Positions 41,565-51,716 of a stretch of DNA of 64,000 bases are shown here, one piece after another (the stretch's first letter is position 1; every line of letters starts with the position of its first letter). Origin of the DNA: Fusarium oxysporum f. sp. lycopersici 4287 (taxonomy: Eukaryota; Ascomycota; Sordariomycetes; Hypocreales; Nectriaceae); NCBI RefSeq assembly GCF_000149955.1, contig NC_030991.1, positions 3,890,629-3,954,628 on the forward strand, written 5' to 3'. The notes beneath the pieces were generated by a model that was given only the letters and a program-made list of their open reading frames with translations, was not told the DNA's origin and searched no databases. A program made the position numbers and the translations under genes.

Positions 41565-41984
41565 AAATATGAAGCAGATGAATCGTTTCCATATTGCGAG
41601 ATATCTCTCGAAGCTTGGTATGACCTGAAACCCGTGAGGACAAAAGGCATCTTTCACGAATGTGTTCAGCCAACAGCGAGGGATGTACGGTGTACGATCG
41701 AGCGTAACTCTTGCGCCGTCGAAAATCAAGTCTAGCCCATAAAGGATGATCTGTAGCTGGGCTTCAGTTTCGGCAGAGCTCCACATCGAAAATCCCTGCC
41801 ATTGGCCAAGCAGATAATTTCTACTCCATTGAGACGCAGGTTGCTTCGCTGTGGCGACTATGATTCCGAGTGATCTATCACAGAATAGCTCAGCCCAGCG
41901 GGTGTGCTGGAGCCACGGGGTTGTCTCACTTGATCCGGTGGCCGTGAAATAGCCAGTCTGAGTACATTCGAATGGGCTTTTCAT
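41565..41984 (-). pseudogene. OrsD-like protein fragment, copy 1
   Basis: From the first Met (41984) about 140 residues match copy 2 at 48981-49805: TTPWLQHTRWAELFCDRSL, then EAQLQIILYGLDLIFDGARV and YLAIWKRFICFIFRVL. This is a central part of the fungal OrsD-like (DUF3505) family, large C2H2-containing proteins of unknown biochemical role often found in repeat-rich and subtelomeric regions. The N-terminal finger part is missing and the C-terminal side is replaced by LINE F. The frame itself is open here. Confidence 0.6.
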
Positions 41985-41989
41985 GATGT

Positions 41990-42340
41990 GAATGTTCCGA
42001 CATGCGATGCTTACGAAGAGATGGTGGTAACGGAACTTTTCGATTCATTAGGTTTGCATGCCCCAGTAGATAGGTGGCCAGTGTACACGTTATACGCACG
42101 TCGACGCGTTCAAATCATTCGCAGAGCTTCAAGTCAAAACTCTTTAATGGAAAAAGTAAAGTTGGCCAATGAGATAGCGAGATCACCACTTTAGCTTGAA
42201 CTTTGCTTTGGGCATAGTATTGAGAAGCCTCTTTCAAGTGAAAGTGGAATGCGGGGTCATTGCAGGGAATATCAGCCAATGATGATGTAAAACATCCACT
42301 TTCGGTGAAAATGAGTGAATCTATAGAGATGTAGCAAATA
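41990..42340 (+). repeat. OrsD-linked 5' flank repeat, copy 1
   Basis: Sequence just upstream of OrsD-like copy 1 (relative to its minus-strand direction) is repeated upstream of copy 2 (49806-50172), including GAGATCACC, GCCTCTTTCAAGTGAAAGTG, AATGCGGGGTCATTGCAGG and CTATAGAGATGTAG. A shorter relic lies at 54235-54335. Confidence 0.75.
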
Positions 42341-42973
42341 CGCTTTTGTATATTTCTCGTAATAAACTTGATGAGTATAGAGTCACAGTACGTATATACA
42401 GGCGCTTCCCGGAATCTCAGCACACGAGCACACGATTCGCAGCTTATGCCACGGCAGCTTTTCCAGATAACATTTGGCGTAACATCGTCAAGTATTTAAC
42501 CTTCAAAGACTCAAAAATCTTCAACTCAAGCCACAGTTGTGTCCAATCTGGATGAAGTTCATGATAATCAAAACGTCCCACTTCAAGCAGGGCTCACATA
42601 CCTTGTGCTATACCGCTATCTCAACCGTCGTCATATCCGCTAGTTGGAGATGGAGTGCGATTTGAACGATAGCAAACTAATGACTCAGATGTCCCTAAAA
42701 GTCTTTCTCCCTATAATTTGTTGGGGCGTATAAAGGCGCAGCCAGTATTTACATTTCTTACCACAATCTCATCGTAAAGGCGCGGCAGCGGAGACTGCCG
42801 AGCAGCGATATTGGATGGAGACCTCCAGCCAAATGTATAAAGGGCGCTATTCCACCTTTATCCCAGTACCATGCTGGTTTACCATTGCTTCCCCCACTTC
42901 TTGCGTATTGTACTAAGCGAGCCCGCTCTACCCTCTTGCGCTTCTTTTCAGGCCTCCTTCAGCGTTCGAATGA
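42341..42973. promoter_or_regulatory. Upstream region of the 42974 gene, with TATA box
   Basis: A TATAAAG element at 42836-42842 lies about 135 nt before the preferred start at 42974; an upstream in-frame ATG at 42871 is only 29 nt from it and probably lies in or near the leader. No other gene is seen. Confidence 0.45.
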
Positions 42974-43662
42974 TGGCACAAGGTCAAAGCTTCTTTGTTC
43001 TTCATGATCCTATCACGGTTACGGAAGCAGACAGTTTCCTGGGTTGTTTGGTTGTCTCCAAAAACGCCCCTTTGGATAATTTCTCGCCCATTTCTCTGCG
43101 TAACAAAGCCTACAGGAGAACCGACGAACTCATTCCAGGCATACTACCTCAACCTGAAAATTTGGGGTCTGTTGATTGGACCGCAACAGCCGTCAGAAAA
43201 CGAAGCATTACATGGAAGTTATCAGCGCTGTTAAACTTGAACCTGCCCAGTATTGTGGATGACAGGTTGAGGCTTGAAAGTGAGCTTGTTAAGAGGTATA
43301 TTCTGCCTGATCCTGAAGCTACGTTCCGACAACTCATGAAAAATGATTTTTACAATCAAGAGGCCTGGAAACTACTCAGAAAGACTAAGTCTAAGTCTAA
43401 TCGTCTTTACCTCGTCACCGGGTTTATAACTGCCTCTAAAAGCACGTGGGCCAAAAGGTTTGAGAGCACACGGACCAAACCGTTTCAAAGCACACGGAAC
43501 AAAACGCATACCTATAAACATGTCCCTGATGAACAGATTATCGCCGTAGCGTACTCGGTCGTCCAGATTTCTACCAAACTGACGTGGTTCCCGAGACTGA
43601 TAACTCGGACATTGGCCGTCGATGGTCCAGAGAGAGCTAAAAGATATCACCTAAGATTCTGA
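42974..43662 (+). CDS. Unknown fungal protein
   Basis: The frame is open from 42871, but I place the start at 42974, where the protein-like sequence (MAQGQSFFVLHDPITVTEAD) begins; about 229 residues. The middle is helical and charged; RLYLVTGFITASKSTW is the most conserved-looking stretch, followed by a short internal duplication (KRFESTRTKPFQSTRNK, from a 24-nt tandem repeat near 43455-43500). From memory, LYLVTG motifs occur in fungal proteins of unknown role, so I do not assign a function. No signal peptide. A TATAAAG box lies upstream. Confidence 0.55.
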
Positions 43663-44528
43663 TGACGGAAGGCGCAGATTCAAAATGAGGTCGCTAGAGT
43701 GTGGAAATCGGGCCCCACGAGTACGGACATGGATGCCAATAGGTTGTAATTGAAAGATAATTTTCAGTGATTCTAAGTACCATGTATCAAGAAGATTCCT
43801 ACGCTTAACAGAGCTTTTTTCATTTTTCTCGATACGTGGTGTCCTGCTTACTGCGCCTTGCTTGTCATCTTTTCTCATATGTTATCTTTTCACAAATGAT
43901 ATGCTTCCGTTCGTCCAATGAGGCTGACGTGTCGCTTCGAGTGTTGGTTGATCTTTCTGTATTCGAGCCAACCAGAACCTGCAGGTAGAAGGCCTCATTA
44001 TGGATATTATTAGCCGCACCAATTGGAGAGCCCCGGATTCATTTTATTTTCGACGGATCGTCGGAGGCCCTGCCGTCCGGATATTGGTTTGTTTGCTGCC
44101 ATGGGGCCATACGGTAGTTTCCCAATAATCAAGGAAGCAAGACTTGCCCTAGTAGGCCCTGTTAACCCTAATTTCTGCGGACGAAGACCCATCGCGTCCG
44201 AATTTCCTCAGGCCGCAATCCTCTCTCCGTAGACACTGGTACGGACATCTGGCGACCCGAATTACGAGTGGTATGCACGGAGCGTCAAATCGTGGATCAG
44301 GACCTGATACGCGGGGTAGTTGGTACATTAGTAGTAGTAGGGTAATTTGTTGGCTGACATGAATATAAACACGGATTAACTGCAGAGTGATCCGACGTGA
44401 TCTTATGTCAGTTATGCGGGGCTTGGGCTACTACGACCTAAAGCTGGATCCGACCACCTCATAGCAGCTTTTCCGTGCCTTTGTATCACTGAGTCAGCCT
44501 TCACTAGCTAAAGTCGACATAATTAATA
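43663..44528. other. Intergenic with small OrsD-related fragment
   Basis: 44290-44327 matches 13061-13098 next to the OrsD-like N-terminal fragment (TCAGGACCTGATAC core). Nothing else is recognised. Confidence 0.4.
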
Positions 44529-44567
44529 GTGCCCATCCACCCTGACGCTTTGCCAGCAGTCTCCAAT

Positions 44568-44918
44568 ATGCAGGGCAACTCTTCCCTCTACAAGGATCTA
44601 ACAGATGCTATCTGCCTCTTGACGTCGCTCACCCAAGTTGCGCCAATCTCACATCCATTGAGTGACCCCATCGACACGGGCAGTGAAAGCTTAGGATGCA
44701 AAGACACGGTGGATGTCGACTATTCTCAAGACGATCCGGTCGATTCAGAAGCGGGAAAGTTGGGAGACCACTTCGAGGCCGACAGCGAAGATGCTCGTCT
44801 CCGGAGACTCAAAGATATGCTGGTGGACCGTCTGGCAGAGATACTGGCTAGGTTCAGGTCTCCCCCCAGATTAGGAAACCAAGATGCAAAGCATTTCCAG
44901 AGGGGAAATTCGGGGTAA
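44568..44918 (+). pseudogene. Truncated gene, first-exon remnant
   Basis: A 117-residue frame starts MQGNSSLYKDLTDAICLLTS (an in-frame ATG 39 nt upstream is possible) and ends DRLAEILARFRSPPRLGNQDAKH followed by a stop. A GTAAGA donor-like site at 44914 suggests an exon end. From memory the DRLAE-x-LARF ... DAKH segment belongs to a fungal hypothetical family with a longer C-terminus that is absent here. The sequence downstream is the foldback element at 44932-45001, so the gene may have been cut by it. Confidence 0.45.
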
Positions 44919-44931
44919 GAAAATGGAGATT

Positions 44932-45001
44932 CTGATTGGTGTAGAAGTGGAAATGCGGCGCATTTCTGCTCTACATTCTTGAGTAGGGCTCCAATCAGAA
45001 T
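44932..45001 (+). repeat. Foldback element with inner palindrome
   Basis: GATTCTGATTGG at the left pairs with CCAATCAGAATC at the right (about 12 bp). Inside, GGAAATGCGGCGCATTTC (44949-44966) is a near-perfect hairpin, and TTCTTGAGTAGGG follows. The same hairpin-plus-TTCTTGAGTAGGG order occurs at 48942-48980. Confidence 0.65.
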
Positions 45002-45411
45002 CGGGGTGCAAGCGCCTAATTGAGCTGCAATAAAATAGCTGGTCCGCACACAGACTATAGGCAACCAAGCATATCTGACCACGTCATACCATCTCGAGAA
45101 CATTAACTCCCAATCGGATGGCGCGTGTACGACAACCGGGAACCAACAGTCGAGATAAGACACAACATATCCGATATCACCTGATTTACACTCTCCAAAG
45201 TTCATTGCATCTCCCTGTCCATTCTAGCCCTCTCAGTCTTTCCCAAATCTGACTGTACGGTAACATTTTGTTAGTCCGTGAGTTCATTTGCTTTCTCCCA
45301 CAGGATTAAGTCGACAATCGCCTACTCAAGCTTGCATTTTCCCCTAAGCTCCAAGCGGGGTAAGCGGGATCGGAACAACAAACAAACGTAGGGCCATGAC
45401 ACCAAGTCAAG
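45002..45411. promoter_or_regulatory. Upstream region of the DUF6604 gene
   Basis: No coding content on the plus strand. It is the only space for the promoter of the gene starting at 45412. Confidence 0.35.
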
Positions 45412-47925
45412 ATGCTGCCCAGCTCCCTGTTTAGCATCTACCGGCAATACAAGGAAGACACCGACTCAGTGGCTTCTTGGCTTGCTTCGACAGCAAAGGC
45501 CTGCGGATACCCTTCAGATTTACTCACACCTACCGGCATTCAGACAAAGGGAACAGGCCGCTTAAAAGGAAAGGCCAGAAGGGATGCTAAGAAGCAGAAT
45601 ACCTACGTTCCAACTCCTCTACACACTATTCCGAAGTACGTCATTGCTGTCAAGGACTTCATCCCTCTGGCTGAATTCATTTTCGCTTCGAAACCACTTA
45701 TCTCAGTCCCTCCGTCCTTCGCCGAAACTCTCGACCGAGTCATATATGTGCGGGCCAAGTTTGGCGCTCAACTGATCGACCATGGGATGAAGCCAAGTAC
45801 CAAATCGGATGCCACTCATTCCTTCTTCGTTGGGATTCTGGAAAAGGTCAGAGATGTCCTCAGGCCTCGTATGCCTGCTGGAACTAAATCTTTTCAATCC
45901 TTTGAGGACTTGGGTAATCGTTTCAGTGGTCTCAAAGTCTACGAATCCTCCCCAGAGTTGCTAGATGTCCCTGATATCGAGCGTCCCAAGAATGCACAAG
46001 GAGATGACACCATTTACGAGGCCGAACCTCAGACTTCGCTTGAAGATGCTCTAGTAGCGTACACAATCATGGTGAACGATCTCAACCAGATTAGGTCCTA
46101 CATCGAATGGATTTGGTCCAATTACCGAGACGGACATTTTGACCTCGCCAACGCGGCTGTTGCCACGAATACTGGGATTGATCTGGCACGCAATCTTATT
46201 GACCAAGTCCTACCAATTTTTAAGGATCATGGTGGTGCCTGCACTATTTTGGAGAAGTTCTTCTTTATCTGTGCCAGGCGGGATGGATTCTCAGAGGATG
46301 ATATTCTTTCATGGGGCCCAGCTGGTAAAAACGAAGATATTTATGAGGTTGCGGACAAAACCTACCTAAATGCCAGTCTATTGCTTGATCGTTTGGCTAG
46401 GGTTTTACCTCCAAACCATTTGCCGATCTACAAAGAAGGCATATTTGGAATGTACGATCCCCAGAGTGATCGAACGTCCAAGAAAGGTCAAGCCAAATTC
46501 AAAGAGGATCTGATCATCCTATCCGAATTCTTCACAGAGGCCGTCACGCTCGCTCGTCTCGTTCCTAACTACCCAGTTGAAGACGAGTTCATTCGAGGAA
46601 TCCGGGAGTTAGATACGACTGGAAACATACCGTTTCACCTTGTATACGCTACCCAAATCCTCTTAGACGTTCATCACATCATCAGAGATCGCGCATCCAA
46701 TGCACTGGACAGCCTACTCAAGCACACCACTACGATGGACGATGAGCTCAGCAGCCATATCGAGTTTCACGAGAATTTGAAAATTGAAAACTGGCCTGCT
46801 TCGAATGAGCGCGCTCTCCGCGAGTTTAAACAGTCCTTACAATGGTTCGCTCAGGATCCAGTCTTCCTTGCCAAGCAAAGGATCTCGCAGAGGGCTGGAA
46901 GCCTAGCCATGGAATCTGAAAGACATCGTATACTCGCCCACTCGCCTATACTCTGCGGCCTTGTGCTATACCACTTTCGAGCTAAGATGTATAATTTTGG
47001 TATTGCCATCACGAACGCCTGGGGCTCAATCACGTACCCTGCACATCTGTACAATGCCCTTCGAAATGAAGGCCTTCTCAACGGACATTGGACAGATATG
47101 GATACTGTCCAAACGTTGCTAGGAGACTCCAACTTATTCGTTGGTGAACGACCAGAAAATAGGCACGGCTACCTAAAACACTTTCTTCTGCAAATGGGCT
47201 ATTCTGCTTCAACTTTCGCTGTTGGTGGGAGCAGGCTACTGCGGCGGCCTGGGAGACACCATGGCCTGGCCTCTCGTGGCGGGCCACGTGGCATTAAGGA
47301 CGGTGCCCCAGTATCATGTATGTTTGTTGAAAGATATGTAAGAGGATCAGGTCAGATTGACCTGTCGCCCGAGCATGTTGACCAGATCATCTCGCGTAGT
47401 AGGTTCCAGGAAGAAGGATCAGAGAAAAACAACACTCTCATGCTTACTCTAATCGATGACCGAGACGAGCTGAGGAAGAAGCGTCAGCCCAAACAGCGTA
47501 AGAAGATGACTGGAGAAGCCCAGTGGCCTCCAGGCGAGCTTTTGAGGTCTCTGGTTTTGGCCTTGGGAGCAGAAACCTTGGAGTTTTCATTTCCATACTT
47601 GCTCATGCATAGGTGGTGTTGGAAGTTCTTGCGTCATGTCAAAGAGGCCTGTGATTTCACCTTGAAGCAGCTGTACACTACCTCTTACATCGAGAAAGAG
47701 AGCGAACTACCGTTTGTTGTGGGTTACATATTCATGGCTGCAAGCGATGACCAAGAGAGAAAGGGGGAGTTCTTGATGCGGGCTGCTGCCAAGGTGCTCA
47801 ATGCCATGATTGAAGGTGGGGCAGGGGAATTGATGCTTGGAGTCGTGCGCAACTCTTATGGGTTGCAAGTTGAGTTTGCTACTGAGCATGACTCTGACAA
47901 CAGTGGCAGTGCAGATAGTCAGTAG
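45412..47925 (+). CDS. DUF6604 domain protein
   Basis: A single intact exon codes for 837 residues. The N-terminus (SLFSIYRQYKEDTDSVASWL, residues 5-24, then STAKACGY) is the hallmark of the fungal DUF6604 family, followed by a basic linker and a long helical region. The C-terminal third contains a basic segment (RDELRKKRQPKQRKKMTG) and ends in a Ser/Asp-rich tail. No catalytic motif, signal peptide or membrane segment is seen. Members of this family are fungal-only and of unknown function. An antisense LINE remnant begins directly after the stop codon. Confidence 0.82.
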   Translation: MLPSSLFSIYRQYKEDTDSVASWLASTAKACGYPSDLLTPTGIQTKGTGRLKGKARRDAKKQNTYVPTPLHTIPKYVIAVKDFIPLAEFIFASKPLISVPPSFAETLDRVIYVRAKFGAQLIDHGMKPSTKSDATHSFFVGILEKVRDVLRPRMPAGTKSFQSFEDLGNRFSGLKVYESSPELLDVPDIERPKNAQGDDTIYEAEPQTSLEDALVAYTIMVNDLNQIRSYIEWIWSNYRDGHFDLANAAVATNTGIDLARNLIDQVLPIFKDHGGACTILEKFFFICARRDGFSEDDILSWGPAGKNEDIYEVADKTYLNASLLLDRLARVLPPNHLPIYKEGIFGMYDPQSDRTSKKGQAKFKEDLIILSEFFTEAVTLARLVPNYPVEDEFIRGIRELDTTGNIPFHLVYATQILLDVHHIIRDRASNALDSLLKHTTTMDDELSSHIEFHENLKIENWPASNERALREFKQSLQWFAQDPVFLAKQRISQRAGSLAMESERHRILAHSPILCGLVLYHFRAKMYNFGIAITNAWGSITYPAHLYNALRNEGLLNGHWTDMDTVQTLLGDSNLFVGERPENRHGYLKHFLLQMGYSASTFAVGGSRLLRRPGRHHGLASRGGPRGIKDGAPVSCMFVERYVRGSGQIDLSPEHVDQIISRSRFQEEGSEKNNTLMLTLIDDRDELRKKRQPKQRKKMTGEAQWPPGELLRSLVLALGAETLEFSFPYLLMHRWCWKFLRHVKEACDFTLKQLYTTSYIEKESELPFVVGYIFMAASDDQERKGEFLMRAAAKVLNAMIEGGAGELMLGVVRNSYGLQVEFATEHDSDNSGSADSQ

Positions 47926-48183
47926 CTATAGCGTATCTTTCAGTTGCTTGAACAACCTCCATATCTGGCGCCCAGTTGTGGGGTTCTGATGTTGTCTTGC
48001 CTCCAAGATATAATGATACATACCTTCGTCTCGTATCGGTATACCGAAGCATTTGTGTGCGATATGACGTCTAATCTGCACAGCAGAAGAGAAGTGTGCC
48101 ACTGTCTCTTTCGCTTGGCCATAAGTGTATTTGTCCGATGGTGCCATTCCAATCTGATGAAGGAAGCCATTCAATTGCGCCAT
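47926..48183 (-). pseudogene. Degenerate LINE ORF2 C-terminus (copy G)
   Basis: The first half (MAQLNGFLHQIGMAPSDKYT, then AKETVAHFSSAVQIR) is aligned by eye to the LINE B stretch [31 protein letters not shown], but the cysteines are lost and the rest is scrambled by frameshifts. It is an old relic in antisense to the DUF6604 gene and abuts its stop codon. Confidence 0.65.
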
Positions 48184-48818
48184 TCCTCTTTATATCTCAG
48201 TCACTAGCTTTCTTTTAGGAACTTGAATCATGATATTTATTTAGAAAGCACTAATAGGGCGAATGATTGTTGATTTCGTCATTAGCAGACGTCACCGTGC
48301 CGGTGGCCTCGGTGATTGGATGGTAACGGTTCCATGACTTTCGGCGAGCCATGTCACAGCGACTGGGATTGTCTCTTCCGTTCCTTCGTCGGCGCCTTCC
48401 GCAGTTACTTTCTTTTCGCTGTTCAGTTCTGGAATAGAAAACCTGACTAAATGTGGTCTCGAAGCCAGCCCCGTCGATTTTATTTTTGGGCTATGATAAG
48501 CTTGTCGCGGTGTTTAGGACTCAAAGCAAAACCGCATTTTGTACATATAATAGCTGCTTCAGGCAAATTGTAATAAATGCTAAGCCTTTCAAGCTTCTGC
48601 AGTGTTGCCGGGGGGTAGAGTAGAACGGCTATGTTGCCTATAGAGGTACTGGCCATTATGACTAAATATATGTCAACATGATAGACAGGATGGAATGGCG
48701 GGGATAGGGTAGATACTATACGAAGATGATAAACACGTGAGTTTCAATATACAATGGTAATGAATGATGTTGTTTAGGTCTGCAGTCAAGCTGTTAAACT
48801 TGACAAGGGTCAGCCGAC
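48184..48818. other. Intergenic, no gene recognised
   Basis: A frame on the minus strand crosses this region from the OrsD-like copy 2 but has no family character beyond 48981. Confidence 0.4.
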
Positions 48819-48959
48819 GGAAACGCGACGCGTTTCGTGTTTTAGGTTTTCTAATTTTATGAGTGCGGTACGAGAAACGCAATGCGTTTCCATCGCGGAA
48901 AACATGGGGCGAAAATGCTAGACGGTGATTGGTCAAAAACAGGAAACGCAATGCGTTTC
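48819..48959 (+). repeat. Three copies of a GAAACGC..GCGTTTC palindrome
   Basis: Palindromes at 48819-48836 (GGAAACGCGACGCGTTTC), 48874-48890 (GAAACGCAATGCGTTTC) and 48942-48959 (GGAAACGCAATGCGTTTC) lie in 140 bp. The last is followed by TTCTTGAGTAGGG up to the exact point where OrsD-like homology starts (48981). A related palindrome is at 44949-44966. Confidence 0.7.
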
Positions 48960-48980
48960 TGCTGATAATTCTTGAGTAGG

Positions 48981-49805
48981 GATCCTGGTGCGTCCAAAAC
49001 ATCATTGATAGTTGGAACAAGGCCTCAGATAGTCGCAGCCAGTAGCCGTTTGGGAGAGAGAAGTCGGATCCTTCGTAGCCTAATGTTCGGTCTTCATGAA
49101 CTTCTTCATCCTCCCCAAGACCGGCATCTTCGTCTGTACTTGTGTCAGAATTGTCTTGGTCGATATCTGAGATTTCAGGATCGGAAAGGGTTTCGCCGTT
49201 GTGACGCCAGTCTTGGCCGCGAGGTTCACCATCTTCGCTGTCTGAACTGTCGCTGATATGACCATCCTCTCCCAGTTGTAGTTGACTAACCAAGTATAAC
49301 ACATGCTGCATCATCTTGACCTCATTGGATCCTAAGCGTACGTTATACACCTCCACACGCTGCCGTGGTGGGTATTGCAGAACGCGAAATACGAAGCAGA
49401 TAAATCTCTTCCATATTGCTAGATATCGTTTGAAGCTTGGTATGACCTGAAATCCGTGTGGCCAAAAAGCGTCCTTCGCGAATGTGTTTAGCCAACAGCG
49501 AGAGATATAGGGCGTACGGTCAAGTGTGGCTCTTGCCCTGTCGAACATCAAGTTTAGCCCATGGAGGATGATCTGTAGCTGGGCCTCAATATCGGCAGAG
49601 CTTAACATAGGCCTTCCTTGCCATTGACCAAGCAGATAATTCTACTCCATTGCGGGGCTGGTTGCTTCGCCGTAGCGGCGATAATCTCGAGTGATCTATC
49701 ACGGAACAACTCGACCCAGCCGGTGTGCCGGAGCCACGGGGTCATTTCGCTCGCTCCAGTAAATGCCACATAATCAGTTTGAGTGCTTTCGAATGGGCGT
49801 TTCAT
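48981..49805 (-). pseudogene. OrsD-like protein fragment, copy 2, frameshifted
   Basis: From ATG 49805 it reads STQTDYVAFTGASEMTPWL and matches copy 1, then one base is missing near 49640 relative to copy 1 (AGAATTATC versus AGAAATTATC) and the frame shifts. In the second frame EAQLQIILHGLNLMFDRARA, YLAIWKRFICFVFRVL, an acidic DSEDGEPRGQDW region and YWLRLSEALFQLSMMFWTHQ follow. At 48981 similarity to the family ends in the palindrome-containing element. Both ends of the gene are missing. Confidence 0.65.
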
Positions 49806-50172
49806 TATGTGGAGATCTCGATTTCAAGATTAATGTTGGCGAGGAGATGATGGTGACAAAATTTCTCAACTCGTTGGGTTCATACATCCTAGCAGACAGA
49901 CGGCCAGGATAACGGCCAGGATACACGTCACACGCGCGTCGACGCGTATTTGATCATTCACATAGCTTGAAGTCGAGACTCTTCAATGGAAAAAGCAAAG
50001 TCGACCAATGAAATAGCGAGATCACCGCTTTGGCTTGAACTTTGTTTTGGGCACATTATTGAGAAGCCTCTTTCAGGTGAAAGTGGAATGCGGGGTCATT
50101 GCAGGGGTTGTCAGCCAATAACGATGCAAATCGTCCACTTTCAGTGAAATTGGGAGAATCTATAGAGATGTA
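49806..50172 (+). repeat. OrsD-linked 5' flank repeat, copy 2
   Basis: Homologous to 41990-42340 in the same relation to an OrsD-like fragment; shared blocks include GAAGCCTCTTTCAGGTGAAA and AATCTATAGAGATGTAG. Confidence 0.75.
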
Positions 50173-50909
50173 GAAAGTAATAGTAATAGACCGGAATGCT
50201 ACCCTACACAATTGATCTTGGTACTGATCCGTATCCATGCTTTGGCGACGCGATCGCCCGCATGCTCCTGGGTTTATTCTTGAATTGCATGTAAATGGCT
50301 CATATGGATAATTCATTCCGGGCTAAGATCAATGATTTTCAGATATTGCTATATATTCTAGCTTTATTACATGATCTGATCACTGTATAGCTTTCACATT
50401 TCAGTATTCAAAGCTTAGCTTGACTTTTATATAAGCTTTCAAAAACTACCCTCTAAGGTGTAGGTTAAGCTGATCTGCTCGCTTATCAACCACGGTGGGT
50501 TTCCAAATTAAATTTAGGTTGAGCATTGTCATGTGAAATAGCAAGCGTGACTAAGCTGACTGCTGAAATGCGCTACTCCATAATAGGAAATGTAAAGCTT
50601 GACATACATAGTCCACTATTCCGTAATAGAAAATGTAACGCTTGTCAAGTGTCCAATCTTCGCAATATTACACGACATGCCATGACTGCAATGCTAATCG
50701 AAACTGAATGAAACTTGGCTTGAAATACTAATTTGAGCCCTAAAGAAGAGATCATAGTTTAATTTAGCCGAAAAACTTGCTAGTGGCTTTGAACCCGAAG
50801 TCGGATTTGCCCACTGGATTCTGTGTACTGGAGTACATCAGTGTGAGAGTCGTCTGCGAATAATTCTTAGGGCTAGGCACAGGGCTATAAATGACGCGCA
50901 CCTGCTCCG
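50173..50909. other. Intergenic with MITE end and short tandem repeat
   Basis: The right terminus of a pogo-type MITE (CTCGCTTATCAACCACG, ending near 50494) appears without its left partner. At 50575-50650 a block containing TCCATAATAGGAAATGTAAAGCTTGACA is repeated once with changes. Confidence 0.5.
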
Positions 50910-51716
50910 CTATGACAGCAAATCGACGCCATGCTCATGAAGGAATTTTAAGATGTGGTCATGACCATGTATCTTAGCCACACGAGCAGCTGTGATATTG
51001 TATCCAATCGTAATATCGAGACGAACGCCCTTTTCTATCAGCTGTTTCATGGACTCGAGGTCGCCATGGCATGCCATCCCGACAAAACCCTTGTCCATGC
51101 AGCTCTTTGTTGATGTTTGAGGTTTCTCTCCCAGTTCGGGTGACCAACCAAAGCGAGCTGCAGCTAGAAACCTGTTCTCATGTAGTTTTTCAACCTCCAT
51201 GTTCGATTTGGCGAAATGTTTCGCGGCTTCAGTATAACGAGCTTGTGCTATGAGCGCAACGGCTACGGCCTCACTCCATTCGGCACAGCCATAAGATGTA
51301 CTCCCTTGTAAAAAGAGCAATATTTCGGTGGCTTCTTTGTGAATATCCTCGTCGGTGTGAAAATAAACATCATCAAAAAGACGACAAGTAAAAGTTGATG
51401 GTTCCCACTCTCTTACAAGCTCAACATCTTCCTTATATTGGAGTTGCTCTATGGCAAGTCGTCGGTAGTCTGACGGTAGTTTGGCCACACGATGGCATGG
51501 ACCCGAGCCGTATACTGTCTTGTATGAGTCCATTACGAGTCCCCTGAAGTGCGTAGAAACGCGCTCTAGTCGTAAGAGGTCATTTGTTTCTAGAAAGCCG
51601 AGAACACGTAGGTACAACTCGTTTGGCAACGTCATCTTATCAGGTAATCCTTCCTTAGGAACAACTCCTGCAGGTGGCCGCGTCCGGCTCATGTTGCCTG
51701 ATTTCTGTAGTGACAA
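50910..51716 (-). CDS. F-box protein with C-terminal ankyrin repeats
   Basis: A single intact frame of 268 residues. Residues about 28-65 form an F-box (LPNELYLRVLGFLETNDLLR LERVSTHFRGLV, a leucine-rich SKP1-binding motif). The middle is helical without a known domain, and the C-terminus has one clear and one partial ankyrin repeat (KGFVGMACHGDLESMKQLIE; VAKIHGHDHILKFLHEHGVD). F-box proteins are substrate adaptors of SCF ubiquitin ligases and the ankyrin part would bind the substrate; this is inferred from the domains. It is short for the class, and no other exon is evident. Confidence 0.8.
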   Translation of the reverse strand: MSLQKSGNMSRTRPPAGVVPKEGLPDKMTLPNELYLRVLGFLETNDLLRLERVSTHFRGLVMDSYKTVYGSGPCHRVAKLPSDYRRLAIEQLQYKEDVELVREWEPSTFTCRLFDDVYFHTDEDIHKEATEILLFLQGSTSYGCAEWSEAVAVALIAQARYTEAAKHFAKSNMEVEKLHENRFLAAARFGWSPELGEKPQTSTKSCMDKGFVGMACHGDLESMKQLIEKGVRLDITIGYNITAARVAKIHGHDHILKFLHEHGVDLLS

